A stretch of 64,000 nucleotides of DNA from UBA11740 sp033856915 (lineage in GTDB: Bacteria > Acidobacteriota > Blastocatellia > Pyrinomonadales > Pyrinomonadaceae), in NCBI GenBank assembly GCA_033856915.1, contig JAWVEB010000052.1:28140-92139 (forward strand), given 5' to 3'. The notes under the pieces are model-generated. The model saw only the letters and a list, made by a program, of their open reading frames with translations. It ran no database searches and was not told the DNA's origin. A program made the translations under genes and the position numbers. Of the stretch, positions 54,652-63,762 are shown piece after piece; within the stretch, counting starts at the first letter, position 1; each line of letters opens with the position of its first letter.

Positions 54652-55425
54652 ATGAATAGGCAGTTGATTGGCCAGGTTAATGTCTTCGCGTTTGATTTCG
54701 TGCCGGCGGACTGGGTCGCGTGCAATGGACAACTGTTGTCAATCCAGAAGTTCTCCGAATTGTTTTCGTTGATCGGAACCAACTTCGGCGGTGACGGCAC
54801 TTCAAGTTTTGGGGTGCCTGATTTCCCAAATCTCACGGAACAGGGTGGGAAGTACTGTATGGCGGTTGTTGGCAATGCTCCCACGGACACGAGCGAAGCC
54901 TTTATCGGCGAGCTCGCGCTTCTTCCTTACGTCCCTCCGTTTGTTCCCCCCCATGCGCCAATATGGATCAATTGTGACGGCCAAACGCTTTCGATAGAGC
55001 AAAGCCCTTCACTTTTCAAATTTCTCGGAACCACCTTTGGCGGTGACGGAAAGACTACTTTCGGGATTCCGGACCTGACGCAAGCACCGCCCGTCTTACC
55101 GAGTCAGGGATCGAACCCGCCGCTGCCGCAATCGATTTACTCAATTGCCAACGTGCCGTCGGGCGGCGTGGCCCAGGGTCTTGTCGGCGGAGTCATGTCA
55201 TTCCCATCTCCTGACCCGCCGAAAGGATGGTCACTATGCAACGGTCAGTTATTGCCGATCGCTAATAACCCCCAGTTGGCTAACCTGTTGCAAACGACGT
55301 ACGGTGGCGATGGAACATCGAACTTTGGTTTGCCCGATTTCACAAGCCTGCAACCGCCGGGAGTGTATTACTATATCTGTACCCGCGGCCTCTACCCTCA
55401 GAAATACCATCAGCCTAGTCAGTAG
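54652..55425 (+). CDS. Triple phage-tail-collar-domain protein
   Basis: This 257-residue protein is built of three successive tail-collar (PF07484-type) units. Each has the pattern W..CNGQ.L.I ... LF.L(I/L)GT.FGGDG...FG.PDF: ACNGQLLSIQKFSELFSLIG (unit 1), NCDGQTLSIEQSPSLFKFLG (unit 2), LCNGQLLPIANNPQLANLLQ (unit 3). It resembles microcystin-dependent-protein-like (MdpB) secreted proteins, which are found outside prophages too. A strong GAGGAGG precedes the ATG. No other phage tail genes are nearby. Confidence 0.88.
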   Translation: MNRQLIGQVNVFAFDFVPADWVACNGQLLSIQKFSELFSLIGTNFGGDGTSSFGVPDFPNLTEQGGKYCMAVVGNAPTDTSEAFIGELALLPYVPPFVPPHAPIWINCDGQTLSIEQSPSLFKFLGTTFGGDGKTTFGIPDLTQAPPVLPSQGSNPPLPQSIYSIANVPSGGVAQGLVGGVMSFPSPDPPKGWSLCNGQLLPIANNPQLANLLQTTYGGDGTSNFGLPDFTSLQPPGVYYYICTRGLYPQKYHQPSQ

Positions 55426-56059
55426 ACTGATTTTGCTCAAAAGTGGTTCGATGAGTGGTTCGAAACTGTGGACTAAATCATCGCCCCTGCAACGTGGCTG
55501 CCCGCGGCTTTGCCGCCGCACATGGCGGAAAGGCTCTGCCTTTCCGTTGGGTGATTCAAAGATGATTCGAGGCTGAGCCTCGAACGGGCGGCATAGCCGC
55601 ACATTAAAAAAGAGGCCAGCTGCCGGTAAGCCGAAGGCTTACCGCCATGTGCGGCGGCATGGCCGCATGAAGCTAGAATCGCACACCTGACCACGATTCG
55701 ATCCCATTCTGCCTATGCTTCTCAGCCCATCTCGCATTCCAGTTGGGACTTATCCACAAACTACGCAGATTAGGTTGATTGAGCGGCCCAGGTTGAGTCT
55801 TAATCTTTCAATCTGTGTAATCTGCGTAATCTGTGGATGGTTCCCGAGCTCTAACTACGGCCACGTCGGACGTGAGTTCAAACTCCGCCCCTTCTCAGCC
55901 GGCTCAATCTTGACGTGAGCGGAACGAAATCGGGGTCAGGCCTGCAATTTTTGCGATTCTGGCGCGCTAGCACAACGATCGAGAATCGCACGAAGAACGA
56001 GTCGGGGTCAGGCCTTCGATTCTGCGATTCTCAATCCCAATCCTTGAGGCTTCGAAAGT
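55426..56059. repeat. Repeat-rich stretch without genes
   Basis: Holds CGGCTTTGCCGCCGCACATGGCGG-type palindromes (55500-55670), AGGCTCTGCCTTT and AGGCTTACCG hairpins, a TCTGTGTAATCTGCGTAATCTGTGG phrase near 55810, and two direct copies of the GGGGTCAGGCCT repeat at about 55933 and 56005. No gene is supported. Confidence 0.6.
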
Positions 56060-56089
56060 TTGACCGCAATATGGAATGAATCGTCCATG

Positions 56090-56290
56090 TGGGCCAAACA
56101 GAATTTTGATCGCAGATTCACGTGGCAAGAAGGTTATGCGGCGTTCACCGTAAGCCCCACGGCGACCGACTCAGTGCGGCGCTACATTGCCACGCAGGAG
56201 GCGCATCATCGTAAACGATCGTTTGTTGATGAATTGAGAGAGCTTCTCAACGCGGCGGGTATCGAATTTGACGAGAAGTATCTATTGTGA
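56090..56290 (+). pseudogene. REP-associated IS200-type transposase, C-terminal remnant
   Basis: The frame reads FTWQEGYAAFTVSPTATDSV, then RRYIATQEAHHRKRSF and ELRELLNAAGIEFDEKYLL. This matches the C-terminal end of REP-associated tyrosine transposases (Y1 family). The His-hydrophobe-His and most of the catalytic domain are missing. The surrounding GGGGTCAGGCCTGCGAT repeats are probably the REP sequences once mobilised by it. Confidence 0.8.
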
Positions 56291-56473
56291 CGTCTGGCAC
56301 CCCTTCGGGGTGCGGTCATAACTAACGACTTTTCCGGTGGTCTCCGCGGACTCCGACCACTGGCTACTTTCTTGCAACCTTTCGGATTGCGGAACGAAAT
56401 CGGTGTCAGGCCTGCGATTGATTCTTCACCAAGATAATGCGCGGAGCGCACGACACCCGCTTCGCGGGTTATG

Positions 56474-57826
56474 TCACCTCAAAGCCGTAATCGAACGCAG
56501 CGCGTTTACCAACTTCATGACGTCGTCCGCCGAGGTATAAACAGACGGGGTCACGCGAATGCAATCGCCGGCAGCTGGGCCCGTTCGCCGGACCGTCAGT
56601 ACGCCGAATTTTTCAGCCAGCTGCCTGACGACGGCATCGTTCGCACTGGTTGAAGTCACGCCATCAAGACGGAATGAGGTCAGCGCCGCGACCATCGCTC
56701 TGTCGTCCGGCGTGAGAACGGTGAGCCCTTTCATTTTTCGGGCAGGTGCGACCCAAAGGTTTCTGAGGTATCGAAGCCGCGCCTCTTTGGCTGCGGTTCC
56801 GATTTTGTTGTGGAAAGCGATCGCGGCCGGGATGGTCATGTGCGCCGCGAAATTTAGTGTTCCGGTATCGATGCGCCCGTCAATGTTCGAGACGTCGGTC
56901 GGTTTTCCCATGTATGGGTCAATCGCATCGATCCGATCTTTCTTGATATAGATGACGCCGCAACCAATTGGTGCGCCCACCCATTTGTGCAGATTGACGC
57001 CGATGAAATCGCAGCCAAGTCCCTTGAGGTTGAGTTCTACCTGACCGACTGAGTGGGCCGCGTCGAGTATCACGTCAGCGCCGCGATCTCTTGCCATCCT
57101 CGCGATCCTGGCAACCGGAATGATCAATCCAGTCCAGTTGTTGAGGTGCGTCAACAGCAGCAGCTTTGTTCCCGGATTGGCTGACAGAGCTTTGTCGTAA
57201 AAACCAAGGATGTCTGCTTCCTGAAGCGGCCGATCAAGCGTTGGTTCAGGAAATGTCAGCTTCACCGCCTTGACGCCGCGGCGAACTTCCAGCCAACGCA
57301 TCGCGTTCTTCATCTCCGAGTAATCCAGGTCCGCGTAAAGAACTGTGTCGCCCGCTGTAAGTTTGTTATAACCGCCAATCAGTGCCTGCAGCGCCTCGGT
57401 CGCGCCTCGGGTTAAAGCAATTTCGTCCGGGCCAACATTCAGAAAAGCCGCCACCGTGTCTCTCACACCGCGGTACGTTTCGGACCACCGGGGCCGGGCA
57501 AAGGTCGTATTCTCCTTATTTATGAATTCGGTGAGCCGCTGGTATTCAGCGAGCACCGGATTAGCCATGATTCCCCAATAGCCGTTTTCAAGATTGGCTA
57601 TTTTGTTTGTGACGTCATAGTTTTTCGCGACCGCCTTCCACGCAGTCTCGTCGTCCGGTCGCAGCGGACCCGCCGGCAACCCATCGCTGATCGATCTGTC
57701 AAAGTGCGCGGAGTACTCTTCCCAATCTCGTGCGTTTGCGGGTAACGCGCCGCCAATCGTCATCGCTCCCGCCGCCGCAATACCGCTTCCCAAAAACTGT
57801 CTTCGTGTGACCGGTTGTTTTCTCAT
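56474..57826 (-). CDS. Tat-exported class V aminotransferase (isopenicillin-N-epimerase-like)
   Basis: This 450-residue PLP enzyme has a Tat signal (TRRQFLGSGIAAAGAMTIGG). The core has LTRGATEALQALIGGYNKL, DAAHSVGQVELNLKGLGCDF and the PLP lysine in NLHKWVGAPIGCGVIY. The family includes cysteine desulfurases, kynureninases and isopenicillin N epimerases. Exported members are of unknown substrate. ATG at 57826 is preferred over a TTG six bases earlier. Confidence 0.88.
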   Translation of the reverse strand: MRKQPVTRRQFLGSGIAAAGAMTIGGALPANARDWEEYSAHFDRSISDGLPAGPLRPDDETAWKAVAKNYDVTNKIANLENGYWGIMANPVLAEYQRLTEFINKENTTFARPRWSETYRGVRDTVAAFLNVGPDEIALTRGATEALQALIGGYNKLTAGDTVLYADLDYSEMKNAMRWLEVRRGVKAVKLTFPEPTLDRPLQEADILGFYDKALSANPGTKLLLLTHLNNWTGLIIPVARIARMARDRGADVILDAAHSVGQVELNLKGLGCDFIGVNLHKWVGAPIGCGVIYIKKDRIDAIDPYMGKPTDVSNIDGRIDTGTLNFAAHMTIPAAIAFHNKIGTAAKEARLRYLRNLWVAPARKMKGLTVLTPDDRAMVAALTSFRLDGVTSTSANDAVVRQLAEKFGVLTVRRTGPAAGDCIRVTPSVYTSADDVMKLVNALRSITALR

Positions 57827-57832
57827 GGTCAA

Positions 57833-58101
57833 TCTAGTACGGACGCGAAATCACTTTGCGGAGCGTTTTGAGAATTGGTTCGATCATGATTGATTAGACT
57901 CGGACGCAGGGATGATACCGCGAAGCGGGAGAATCATGAATGTGAGGATTAAGATCGGGTCAGATTAAGATCGGGGTCAGGCTTGCGATTTTGCGATTCT
58001 CCTTTGCGCGACCAGATGCCTATGAAACTTCTAAGAATCGCAAAATCGCAGGCCCCATCGATAGATGCCATTCTTGCAAAACTGGAGCCCGCAGTGTATG
58101 A
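57833..58101. repeat. REP-like repeat between the aminotransferase and the three-gene module
   Basis: A forward copy (GGGGTCAGGCTTGCGATTTT) at about 57975 and an inverted arm (AAGAATCGCAAAATCGCAGG) at about 58035 form a hairpin-like pair about 90 bases long. The start of the methyltransferase-like gene follows some 65 bases later. Confidence 0.7.
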
Positions 58102-58125
58102 ATGCCTTCCAATCAGGAGTGGCAG

Positions 58126-58944
58126 ATGGTAATTCCAAATTGGTTAGATCAGTTGCGTCGTCAGGAGATAATCGATGTGGTCAATAACCATCCGACCACT
58201 CACGACAATCTTGTCCTAAACCTATCCACGGGGGAGATTTTCAATCAGGTTATTGGCGGGGGCCAAGCCGACTTTGATACACCCTATCTCCATTTGAGCG
58301 GAGCCGAGCGGGCGCTCCTTTACGCGTTCTTCAATCAGCCTGGTCATTTGGAGGAACTCATCGAGGCCTTTAGTCAACTTTTCAGGAATGGAAGCCCTGA
58401 TGATCCATTAATTGTCGTTGACGCAGGGTGCGGGCCGTTCACGGGTGGGCTGGCCCTCTCGGCAGTTATTAATATACCGTTCAGTTACATCGGAGTCGAT
58501 CGGTCTGTTTCAATGCGAGATCTGGGAGAGCGGCTGGCTAGTTCTGCGCAGCATTTGGGAGCTCTTAACTGTTCCGACCGTCAGTGGGTCGCAGATTTCA
58601 ATGACATTGTGTGGCAACGGCCGCCGGACTGGAGCCCGATTCTGGTGGTTGCTTCGTACCTGCTCGCGAGCCCTACTCTGGATGTGGCTGCCTTCGTACG
58701 AAACATCGAGGGAGTTTGTAACCTCTTTGGCCGTGGGCCAGTGACGGTTTTGTACACGAACTCGCCGCGCCCGTGGGCGAATCGGAGTCTTGCCCTATTT
58801 AGGAATCTCCTCCGAGACATCGGTTTCAGAATCATCGCGGATGACAGAGGGGAGATTACGATTGATAGATTTCGCGGCGTCCAAACGCGTCCACTCAGAT
58901 ATGCGTTGTTTCAGCGAGATGCTCAAACGGTCCTTAACGTATAG
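58126..58944 (+). CDS. SAM-dependent methyltransferase-like protein (module gene 1)
   Basis: 272 residues from ATG 58126, chosen because AGGAG precedes it by six bases; an ATG at 58102 is also in frame. The class I methyltransferase motif I is VVDAGCGPFTGG (about 98-109), followed by YIGVDRSVSM and VVASYLLASPTLDVAAFVRN, then VTVLYTNSPRPWANRS. No DPPY/NPPF motif is seen, so it is not an obvious adenine-N6 or cytosine-N4 DNA methylase. Target unknown. It is first in a three-gene plus-strand unit and is followed after 11 bases by the helicase. Confidence 0.75.
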   Translation: MVIPNWLDQLRRQEIIDVVNNHPTTHDNLVLNLSTGEIFNQVIGGGQADFDTPYLHLSGAERALLYAFFNQPGHLEELIEAFSQLFRNGSPDDPLIVVDAGCGPFTGGLALSAVINIPFSYIGVDRSVSMRDLGERLASSAQHLGALNCSDRQWVADFNDIVWQRPPDWSPILVVASYLLASPTLDVAAFVRNIEGVCNLFGRGPVTVLYTNSPRPWANRSLALFRNLLRDIGFRIIADDRGEITIDRFRGVQTRPLRYALFQRDAQTVLNV

Positions 58945-58955
58945 GAAATTGCGTG

Positions 58956-60041
58956 ATGAGGCTACCCGCATACGAAGAGCTCATTCCTGAGCAGTTGCGA
59001 GTCATGGATTACCCTCTGGACCAACGCCTATTTGTGGCAGGTCCACCGGGATCAGGTAAAACCGTGCTCGCAGTTCGTCGCGCTGGTGCTGCTTCAGACG
59101 CTGATAGCGCCGTTGCGTTGGTGACCTTTAATAGGATGTTAAGGAGGCTAGCTACGCTCGTGAGCGAGGACGGACCTATCCATAGAACAATGCATAAGTT
59201 TGCTTGGCATGATTACGTGGATCGCACGGGAAAGCGTCCGGAGTCTCCGATCTTCGATCCTTACCGCTATGATTGGGTTAAGATGATGGAAAGCCTCAAA
59301 GATCGCAATTCCAAGGCGCGATGGGACCATGTCGTTGTCGATGAAGGACAAGATCTTCCAGAAGGCTTCTTTCAATACCTAAATCAACACGCTGCGGTAG
59401 TTCTGACCGTCTTTGCCGACGAAGAGCAGGCGTTGGGAGATCGCAAAACCACGTTGAGTAATATCCGAGTTGCTGCCGAGTTACCTCAGCCAATATTGCT
59501 TAAAGAAAACCACCGGAATCGTCCGGAGATCGCCTCATTGGCTGAGCATTTTCACCGCGGAATGCTTCCAGCCACAATGACGCGACGAGAACCTATTGGT
59601 CAACGGCCACGATTGATGAGAAGCAGCGAGGAATCCACGGTGGAGTTCATCAGCACGTGGTTTGAAACCCGCGGCGGAACAGTTGGTATCGTCGTTCATC
59701 GCAATGACGTGGGAGAACGTATTCACAGCGAATTGTCGCGCCGATTACCGAATAGGCGAATCGATATATACACTAATCAGCTCAATAACGAGGACACAAT
59801 TGCCCTGCTCGATGAAGGCATCACAATCTTGAACAGTGAGTCTGTTAAGGGACAGGAGTTCGATACCGTCTTCATATTGCAGTTGGAGAGGTTCATCCCT
59901 TGCGTCAGCGAAGCGATGAGGCGAACAATGTACATGATGTGCGCCCGTGCGCGTGACTATTTGTTCTTGGTGCATGGTGCACCTCTTTCGGAGGCCGGTG
60001 AGGCTGCATTGCCGGGACCCGATATCTTGGAGCGCGAATGA
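58956..60041 (+). CDS. Compact UvrD-type SF1 helicase/ATPase (module gene 2)
   Basis: This protein of about 361 residues carries a complete set of SF1 motifs in a very short chain: Walker A GPPGSGKT (30-37, counting from an upstream GTG), motif II DEGQD (130-134), FADEEQALG, LKENHRNRPEI (motif IV), SVKGQEFDTVFIL (motif V) and RRTMYMMCARARDYLFLV (motif VI). There is no room for the full 1B/2B subdomains of UvrD or Rep. It overlaps the next gene by four bases (ATGA). Similar small UvrD-like ATPases occur in anti-phage loci, but the family is broad. Confidence 0.85.
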   Translation: MRLPAYEELIPEQLRVMDYPLDQRLFVAGPPGSGKTVLAVRRAGAASDADSAVALVTFNRMLRRLATLVSEDGPIHRTMHKFAWHDYVDRTGKRPESPIFDPYRYDWVKMMESLKDRNSKARWDHVVVDEGQDLPEGFFQYLNQHAAVVLTVFADEEQALGDRKTTLSNIRVAAELPQPILLKENHRNRPEIASLAEHFHRGMLPATMTRREPIGQRPRLMRSSEESTVEFISTWFETRGGTVGIVVHRNDVGERIHSELSRRLPNRRIDIYTNQLNNEDTIALLDEGITILNSESVKGQEFDTVFILQLERFIPCVSEAMRRTMYMMCARARDYLFLVHGAPLSEAGEAALPGPDILERE

Positions 60042-62281
60042 GTACCGGACAGCTACCGATGACGTTCGTTTCAAGGCGAGAAGAAACCGAACCTCCACTC
60101 AGTCCAACCGTGGCGTTGTGGTTCGGTCTTTCGATTGACCACCGGACTCTGCTGGAAGCCCTCCAGGACAACTGGCTCCGACCCCGTGGAGATCGGCCAG
60201 GTTACTTGCTTGGGGTGGGTGCATTTGCAGAAGAAGGCTTGGGATCACAGAGCGAGCATCCTATCCTCGTGCGTCTAAAGTTTGATCCTGCACGCCTCCC
60301 GGAAATCCGCATATTGCAACGCGTTGACAGTGAGTGGGTAATCTCGTTACCGGACTCCAAAGACATGAGTGGCAAGGTCGTGTTCTGGCCCGGCGCGCTC
60401 CCAACTTTTGCTATCTCAGAAGTTCTCGTGTCCAACTCGGAGCACAGTGCACGATTGAATGGTTTGGTTCGTCAAGTATCTAATCTGACTCTTCCTGCTT
60501 TACCTCGTGTTGTGAGATATGATCAGGAACCAATTATTCGCGAGGATCTGCCGACCGACCACCACGGTCTTTCGGGAATCGTTTTACCCAAAGAAATGGA
60601 CAGAGTCAGGGGCTCAGTGGCAATGGCCCTGTGGGCCATTCCCCGCGTTGATCCTTGGCTGGACCTTCTTTGCGAGAGCCTGGGCCCCGAGCGGTCATCT
60701 GAGTTGGCATTAAGCGCCGGATACCTAGGTGTGCAGTGGGGAACGTGTCTTCCATGGGTGGAAGCGCCTGCGCCTCGGTCAGACGCAAACCTTCATGCAC
60801 GATGGTGGTTTGCCGCGATCTCCGCATTCCGCACCGCGTCAAGGGAAGGGCTAGGAAATTCGGCGGAACTGCTGCACGGAATCTCATCTCAGTTCGACCC
60901 GGATTTCTCGGATCAGTTTCGAAGCTGGTCTGATCAGACGACACGAATACTTCGCGGAAAAGAGCGGCTGGAGCTTAGTGACTGGAAGGAGAATCCCATT
61001 GGCAAGGCGATTCAGTTAGTTCTGGCTAGGCCAGATCCCTCGGTGTTCAGAAAATGGAATGACGACCTACCATCGCTACCTCCTCCAGTCTGGTGGTTTG
61101 CGGCGATACTGTGCGGACTTTTGCATGGTTATCGACGTCTGCCGACTTCCCTCAGAGGAGATGCAGAACAACAACGTATTTTAGCGATTCATGCTTTGCG
61201 TGTGTTCGGTGTCCTTCCCGATGCGAAGAATTGGAGGGCACTCGCGGATGAGAAGCCGAAATGGCGGCGGGAAGGTACCGAAGTCGTGCTTTCTTGGTCG
61301 GGGACAGTGTTCGCAAGAAAGCCCTTGAATGCGCGGGGAAAATGGTTCACAGCGGATCTCTCCGCTCCCTCGACCAAGAACGAGGCCGTAAAAATCAGCA
61401 AAGCCAACAATTGGTCCTCAACCCAAACGCGGATCACGGTCCCGACTGGAGGGAGCATTCCGTTCACGGGAGAAATTAGAGTAATCAACGACGAACAAAA
61501 GGTTCTCCTTGCGAAGAGCGAAATAGATATTCTTCTCCCACCTGATGCGAAGATCGAGTCGTTGCTTGATGCTGGCGAGTTTCTCCGATGCATCGCAACT
61601 GAAGGGGCAGTCGTCTTTCCTCCCCCGGAGATGCCCCGGACCGAATTACATCGGGGAAGGGAGGAGGCAAGTGCTGAACGAGTTCCAGGATTGATCTATG
61701 TTCCTGATTTCCTGAGTGAGACCCAGGAGAGGCAGATTGTCGCCGCGATTGACGATGGTCCCTGGAGAAACGATCTTAAGCGGCGAGTGCAACATTACGG
61801 ATGGCGCTACGACTACAAGGCCCGAGAGATCGATATGTCGATGCGTCTGGGTCCATTGCCTGAATGGGCCATGCTCCTCGCAAAAAGACTTAAATCCGAA
61901 GGATACCTACCGCACCTCGCGGATCAGGTGATCGTCAATGAATACGTGGGCAAGCAAGGAATCAGTAGACATACGGATTGCACTCCCTGCTTCGACGACG
62001 GCGTTGCAATGCTGAGCTTGTTGGAGTCTTGGGAAATGATCTTCCGAGACGATCGAAGGAGTTCAACTACCAAGATGCATAAGCTACTCGAACAACGGAG
62101 CGTCACGATTATGGCTGGAGAGGTCCGCTATCACTGGACCCATGAGATTCCCTCCAGACTTAGTGAGCCCGGCGGGTTAAAGAGGGGTCGGCGCATCTCG
62201 GTAACGTTTCGCAAAGTCAACGATCGAGCGGTCGTTCCGGCACGGAAAAATCCACGCAAGCGTATGTCTGGTCGAATATGA
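60038..62281 (+). CDS. Large protein with C-terminal AlkB-type 2OG-Fe(II) dioxygenase domain (module gene 3)
   Basis: This 747-residue protein has two parts. Residues 1 to about 540 match nothing I recognise; two WWFAAI segments recur at about 254 and 350. From about 549 an AlkB-like domain begins (VPGLIYVPDFLSETQERQIV). It has VNEYVGKQGISRHTD with the iron ligands H645 and D647, a third ligand H702 in RYHWTHEIPSR, and the 2-oxoglutarate Arg in GRRISVTFR. AlkB enzymes remove alkyl groups from, or hydroxylate, nucleic acids. Translational overlap with the helicase indicates joint function. Confidence 0.8.
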   Translation: MSTGQLPMTFVSRREETEPPLSPTVALWFGLSIDHRTLLEALQDNWLRPRGDRPGYLLGVGAFAEEGLGSQSEHPILVRLKFDPARLPEIRILQRVDSEWVISLPDSKDMSGKVVFWPGALPTFAISEVLVSNSEHSARLNGLVRQVSNLTLPALPRVVRYDQEPIIREDLPTDHHGLSGIVLPKEMDRVRGSVAMALWAIPRVDPWLDLLCESLGPERSSELALSAGYLGVQWGTCLPWVEAPAPRSDANLHARWWFAAISAFRTASREGLGNSAELLHGISSQFDPDFSDQFRSWSDQTTRILRGKERLELSDWKENPIGKAIQLVLARPDPSVFRKWNDDLPSLPPPVWWFAAILCGLLHGYRRLPTSLRGDAEQQRILAIHALRVFGVLPDAKNWRALADEKPKWRREGTEVVLSWSGTVFARKPLNARGKWFTADLSAPSTKNEAVKISKANNWSSTQTRITVPTGGSIPFTGEIRVINDEQKVLLAKSEIDILLPPDAKIESLLDAGEFLRCIATEGAVVFPPPEMPRTELHRGREEASAERVPGLIYVPDFLSETQERQIVAAIDDGPWRNDLKRRVQHYGWRYDYKAREIDMSMRLGPLPEWAMLLAKRLKSEGYLPHLADQVIVNEYVGKQGISRHTDCTPCFDDGVAMLSLLESWEMIFRDDRRSSTTKMHKLLEQRSVTIMAGEVRYHWTHEIPSRLSEPGGLKRGRRISVTFRKVNDRAVVPARKNPRKRMSGRI

Positions 62282-62568
62282 GGATTGAAGGCGTGCTTCG
62301 TCACGTGTCCACAGGTTCCTCCATGTTGTTGTGTGAACGAAGGGATTGGGGTCAGGCCTGCGATTTGCGATTCCTAATTTGCCAGTAGGTCTTTTGGCAG
62401 CGAAGAATCGCAAATCGGAGGCCTGACCCCATCGCATTTACTTCTTCACTTTATTTCAAAACCAAACGACCGAGTCCTGCGCGTCCATCCTCGACCGCCG
62501 ACCTCGTTTGCGCCCGCGATGAAAAAGAGGAACAAGACGCAGTATTACAGTATCTCCAGGGAGTGTCC
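62282..62568. repeat. REP-like inverted element after the module
   Basis: At about 62346-62431 a near-perfect inverted repeat starts GGGGTCAGGCCTGCGATTTG and ends AATCGGAGGCCTGACCCC, with about 30 bases between the arms. It follows the AlkB-fusion stop by 65 bases and could also end its transcript. Confidence 0.75.
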
Positions 62569-63762
62569 ATGAAACGAACCACACTTTTCGCCGCCGGCGT
62601 AGTCGCCCTTTTGACGTCATTAGGCCTCGCGTTCCAGGCCCAATCAGACGGCCCGTATAAAGTACTCAAGACCGCAAAGGTCGGAGGCGAGGGCGGCACG
62701 GATTACATCTTCGCGGACCCAGTCGGCCGGCGACTGTATATCACGCGCGGCGCGACGCAAGTGCAACCGGCAACGGACACGAGGCCCGAAGTGCCGGCCT
62801 TCGAAAAGCGTCTGACGATCTTCGATCTGGACACCCTCGCGCCGGTCGGCACGATTCCTGGCGTTGGTGGTAACGGCGCGACCGTGTGCCCGAACACCGG
62901 GCATGGCTTCACCAGCGACCATCCAGATTTATCGATGTTCGATGTCAAGACGATGAAGCTCATTAAGACGATTGCCGTGCCGGCAGGATTCAGGGCCGAT
63001 GGCATTTACTGCGACACCTCAGACGATCGAGTCTACGTCGGCAGTCATCCGACCAAGAGCCTAATGGTGGTGGACGCGAAGGATGGGGCGGTACTCGGCA
63101 ACATCGATCTCGGCGGAACGCCCGAGCAGACCATCGCCGATGGCAAGGGGACTGTCTACCAGGTTCTCCAGGAGCGGCCGGGCGGCGTAGCGGTGATCGA
63201 CGCGAAAACAATGAAGGTGAAGGCGACGTTTCCGTTCGGCGAGAACGGCGGGTGCAATGGGCTGGCGTTGGATATCAAGAATCAGATTCTATTTGCGGCG
63301 TGCAGCGCCATCGGTCCGGCCCCGCCCCGTGGGACGCCAGGTCAGGCGCCGCCGGCGGGACCTCCGTCGACGCCCGATCCGAACGCGAAGCCGCCGCAGA
63401 CCTTTGTCGTCTTGAGTGCCAGGGACGGCAGCGTCCTCGCGAGGCTTCCGCTGGCCGGCGGCTCCGACGGCGCAGCGTTCAATCCCGCGACGATGGAAGC
63501 GTTCAGCACCCAAGGCAACGGCACGATGACAATCATCAAGGAGAAGAGCCCGACCAAGTTCGAGGTCGAACAGAACTTGAAGACGTGGCCCTCAAACGGC
63601 GCCCGCACGATCGCGTTCGACAGCAAGACGGGTCATCTGTTCGCGATGGCGTCGGAAGCCGCGCCACCTCCCCCATCTCCATCGCCCGGGACTCCTGGGG
63701 GACCCGGCCGCGGCCGCGCCGTTCCCGGCTCCTTCACGATCATCATGGTTGGAATGAAGTAG
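62569..63762 (+). CDS. Secreted YncE/YVTN-type beta-propeller protein
   Basis: This protein of about 397 residues has a signal peptide (MKRTTLFAAGVVALLTSLGL). It is followed by repeated blades of the YVTN type (ADPVGRRLYITRG, YCDTSDDRVYVGSHPTKSLM, AFDSKTGHLFAMA), with two Pro/Gly-rich low-complexity insertions (GPAPPRGTPGQAPPAGPP and PPPPSPSPGTPGGPGRG). GGAG precedes the ATG. Such propellers bind ligands or partners in the periplasm. Confidence 0.85.
   Translation: MKRTTLFAAGVVALLTSLGLAFQAQSDGPYKVLKTAKVGGEGGTDYIFADPVGRRLYITRGATQVQPATDTRPEVPAFEKRLTIFDLDTLAPVGTIPGVGGNGATVCPNTGHGFTSDHPDLSMFDVKTMKLIKTIAVPAGFRADGIYCDTSDDRVYVGSHPTKSLMVVDAKDGAVLGNIDLGGTPEQTIADGKGTVYQVLQERPGGVAVIDAKTMKVKATFPFGENGGCNGLALDIKNQILFAACSAIGPAPPRGTPGQAPPAGPPSTPDPNAKPPQTFVVLSARDGSVLARLPLAGGSDGAAFNPATMEAFSTQGNGTMTIIKEKSPTKFEVEQNLKTWPSNGARTIAFDSKTGHLFAMASEAAPPPPSPSPGTPGGPGRGRAVPGSFTIIMVGMK

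Noticed and set aside
54652..55425. Prophage, suggested by the tail-collar domains
   Set aside because: No capsid, terminase, portal or integrase gene is visible in the flanks; such proteins occur alone in many bacteria.
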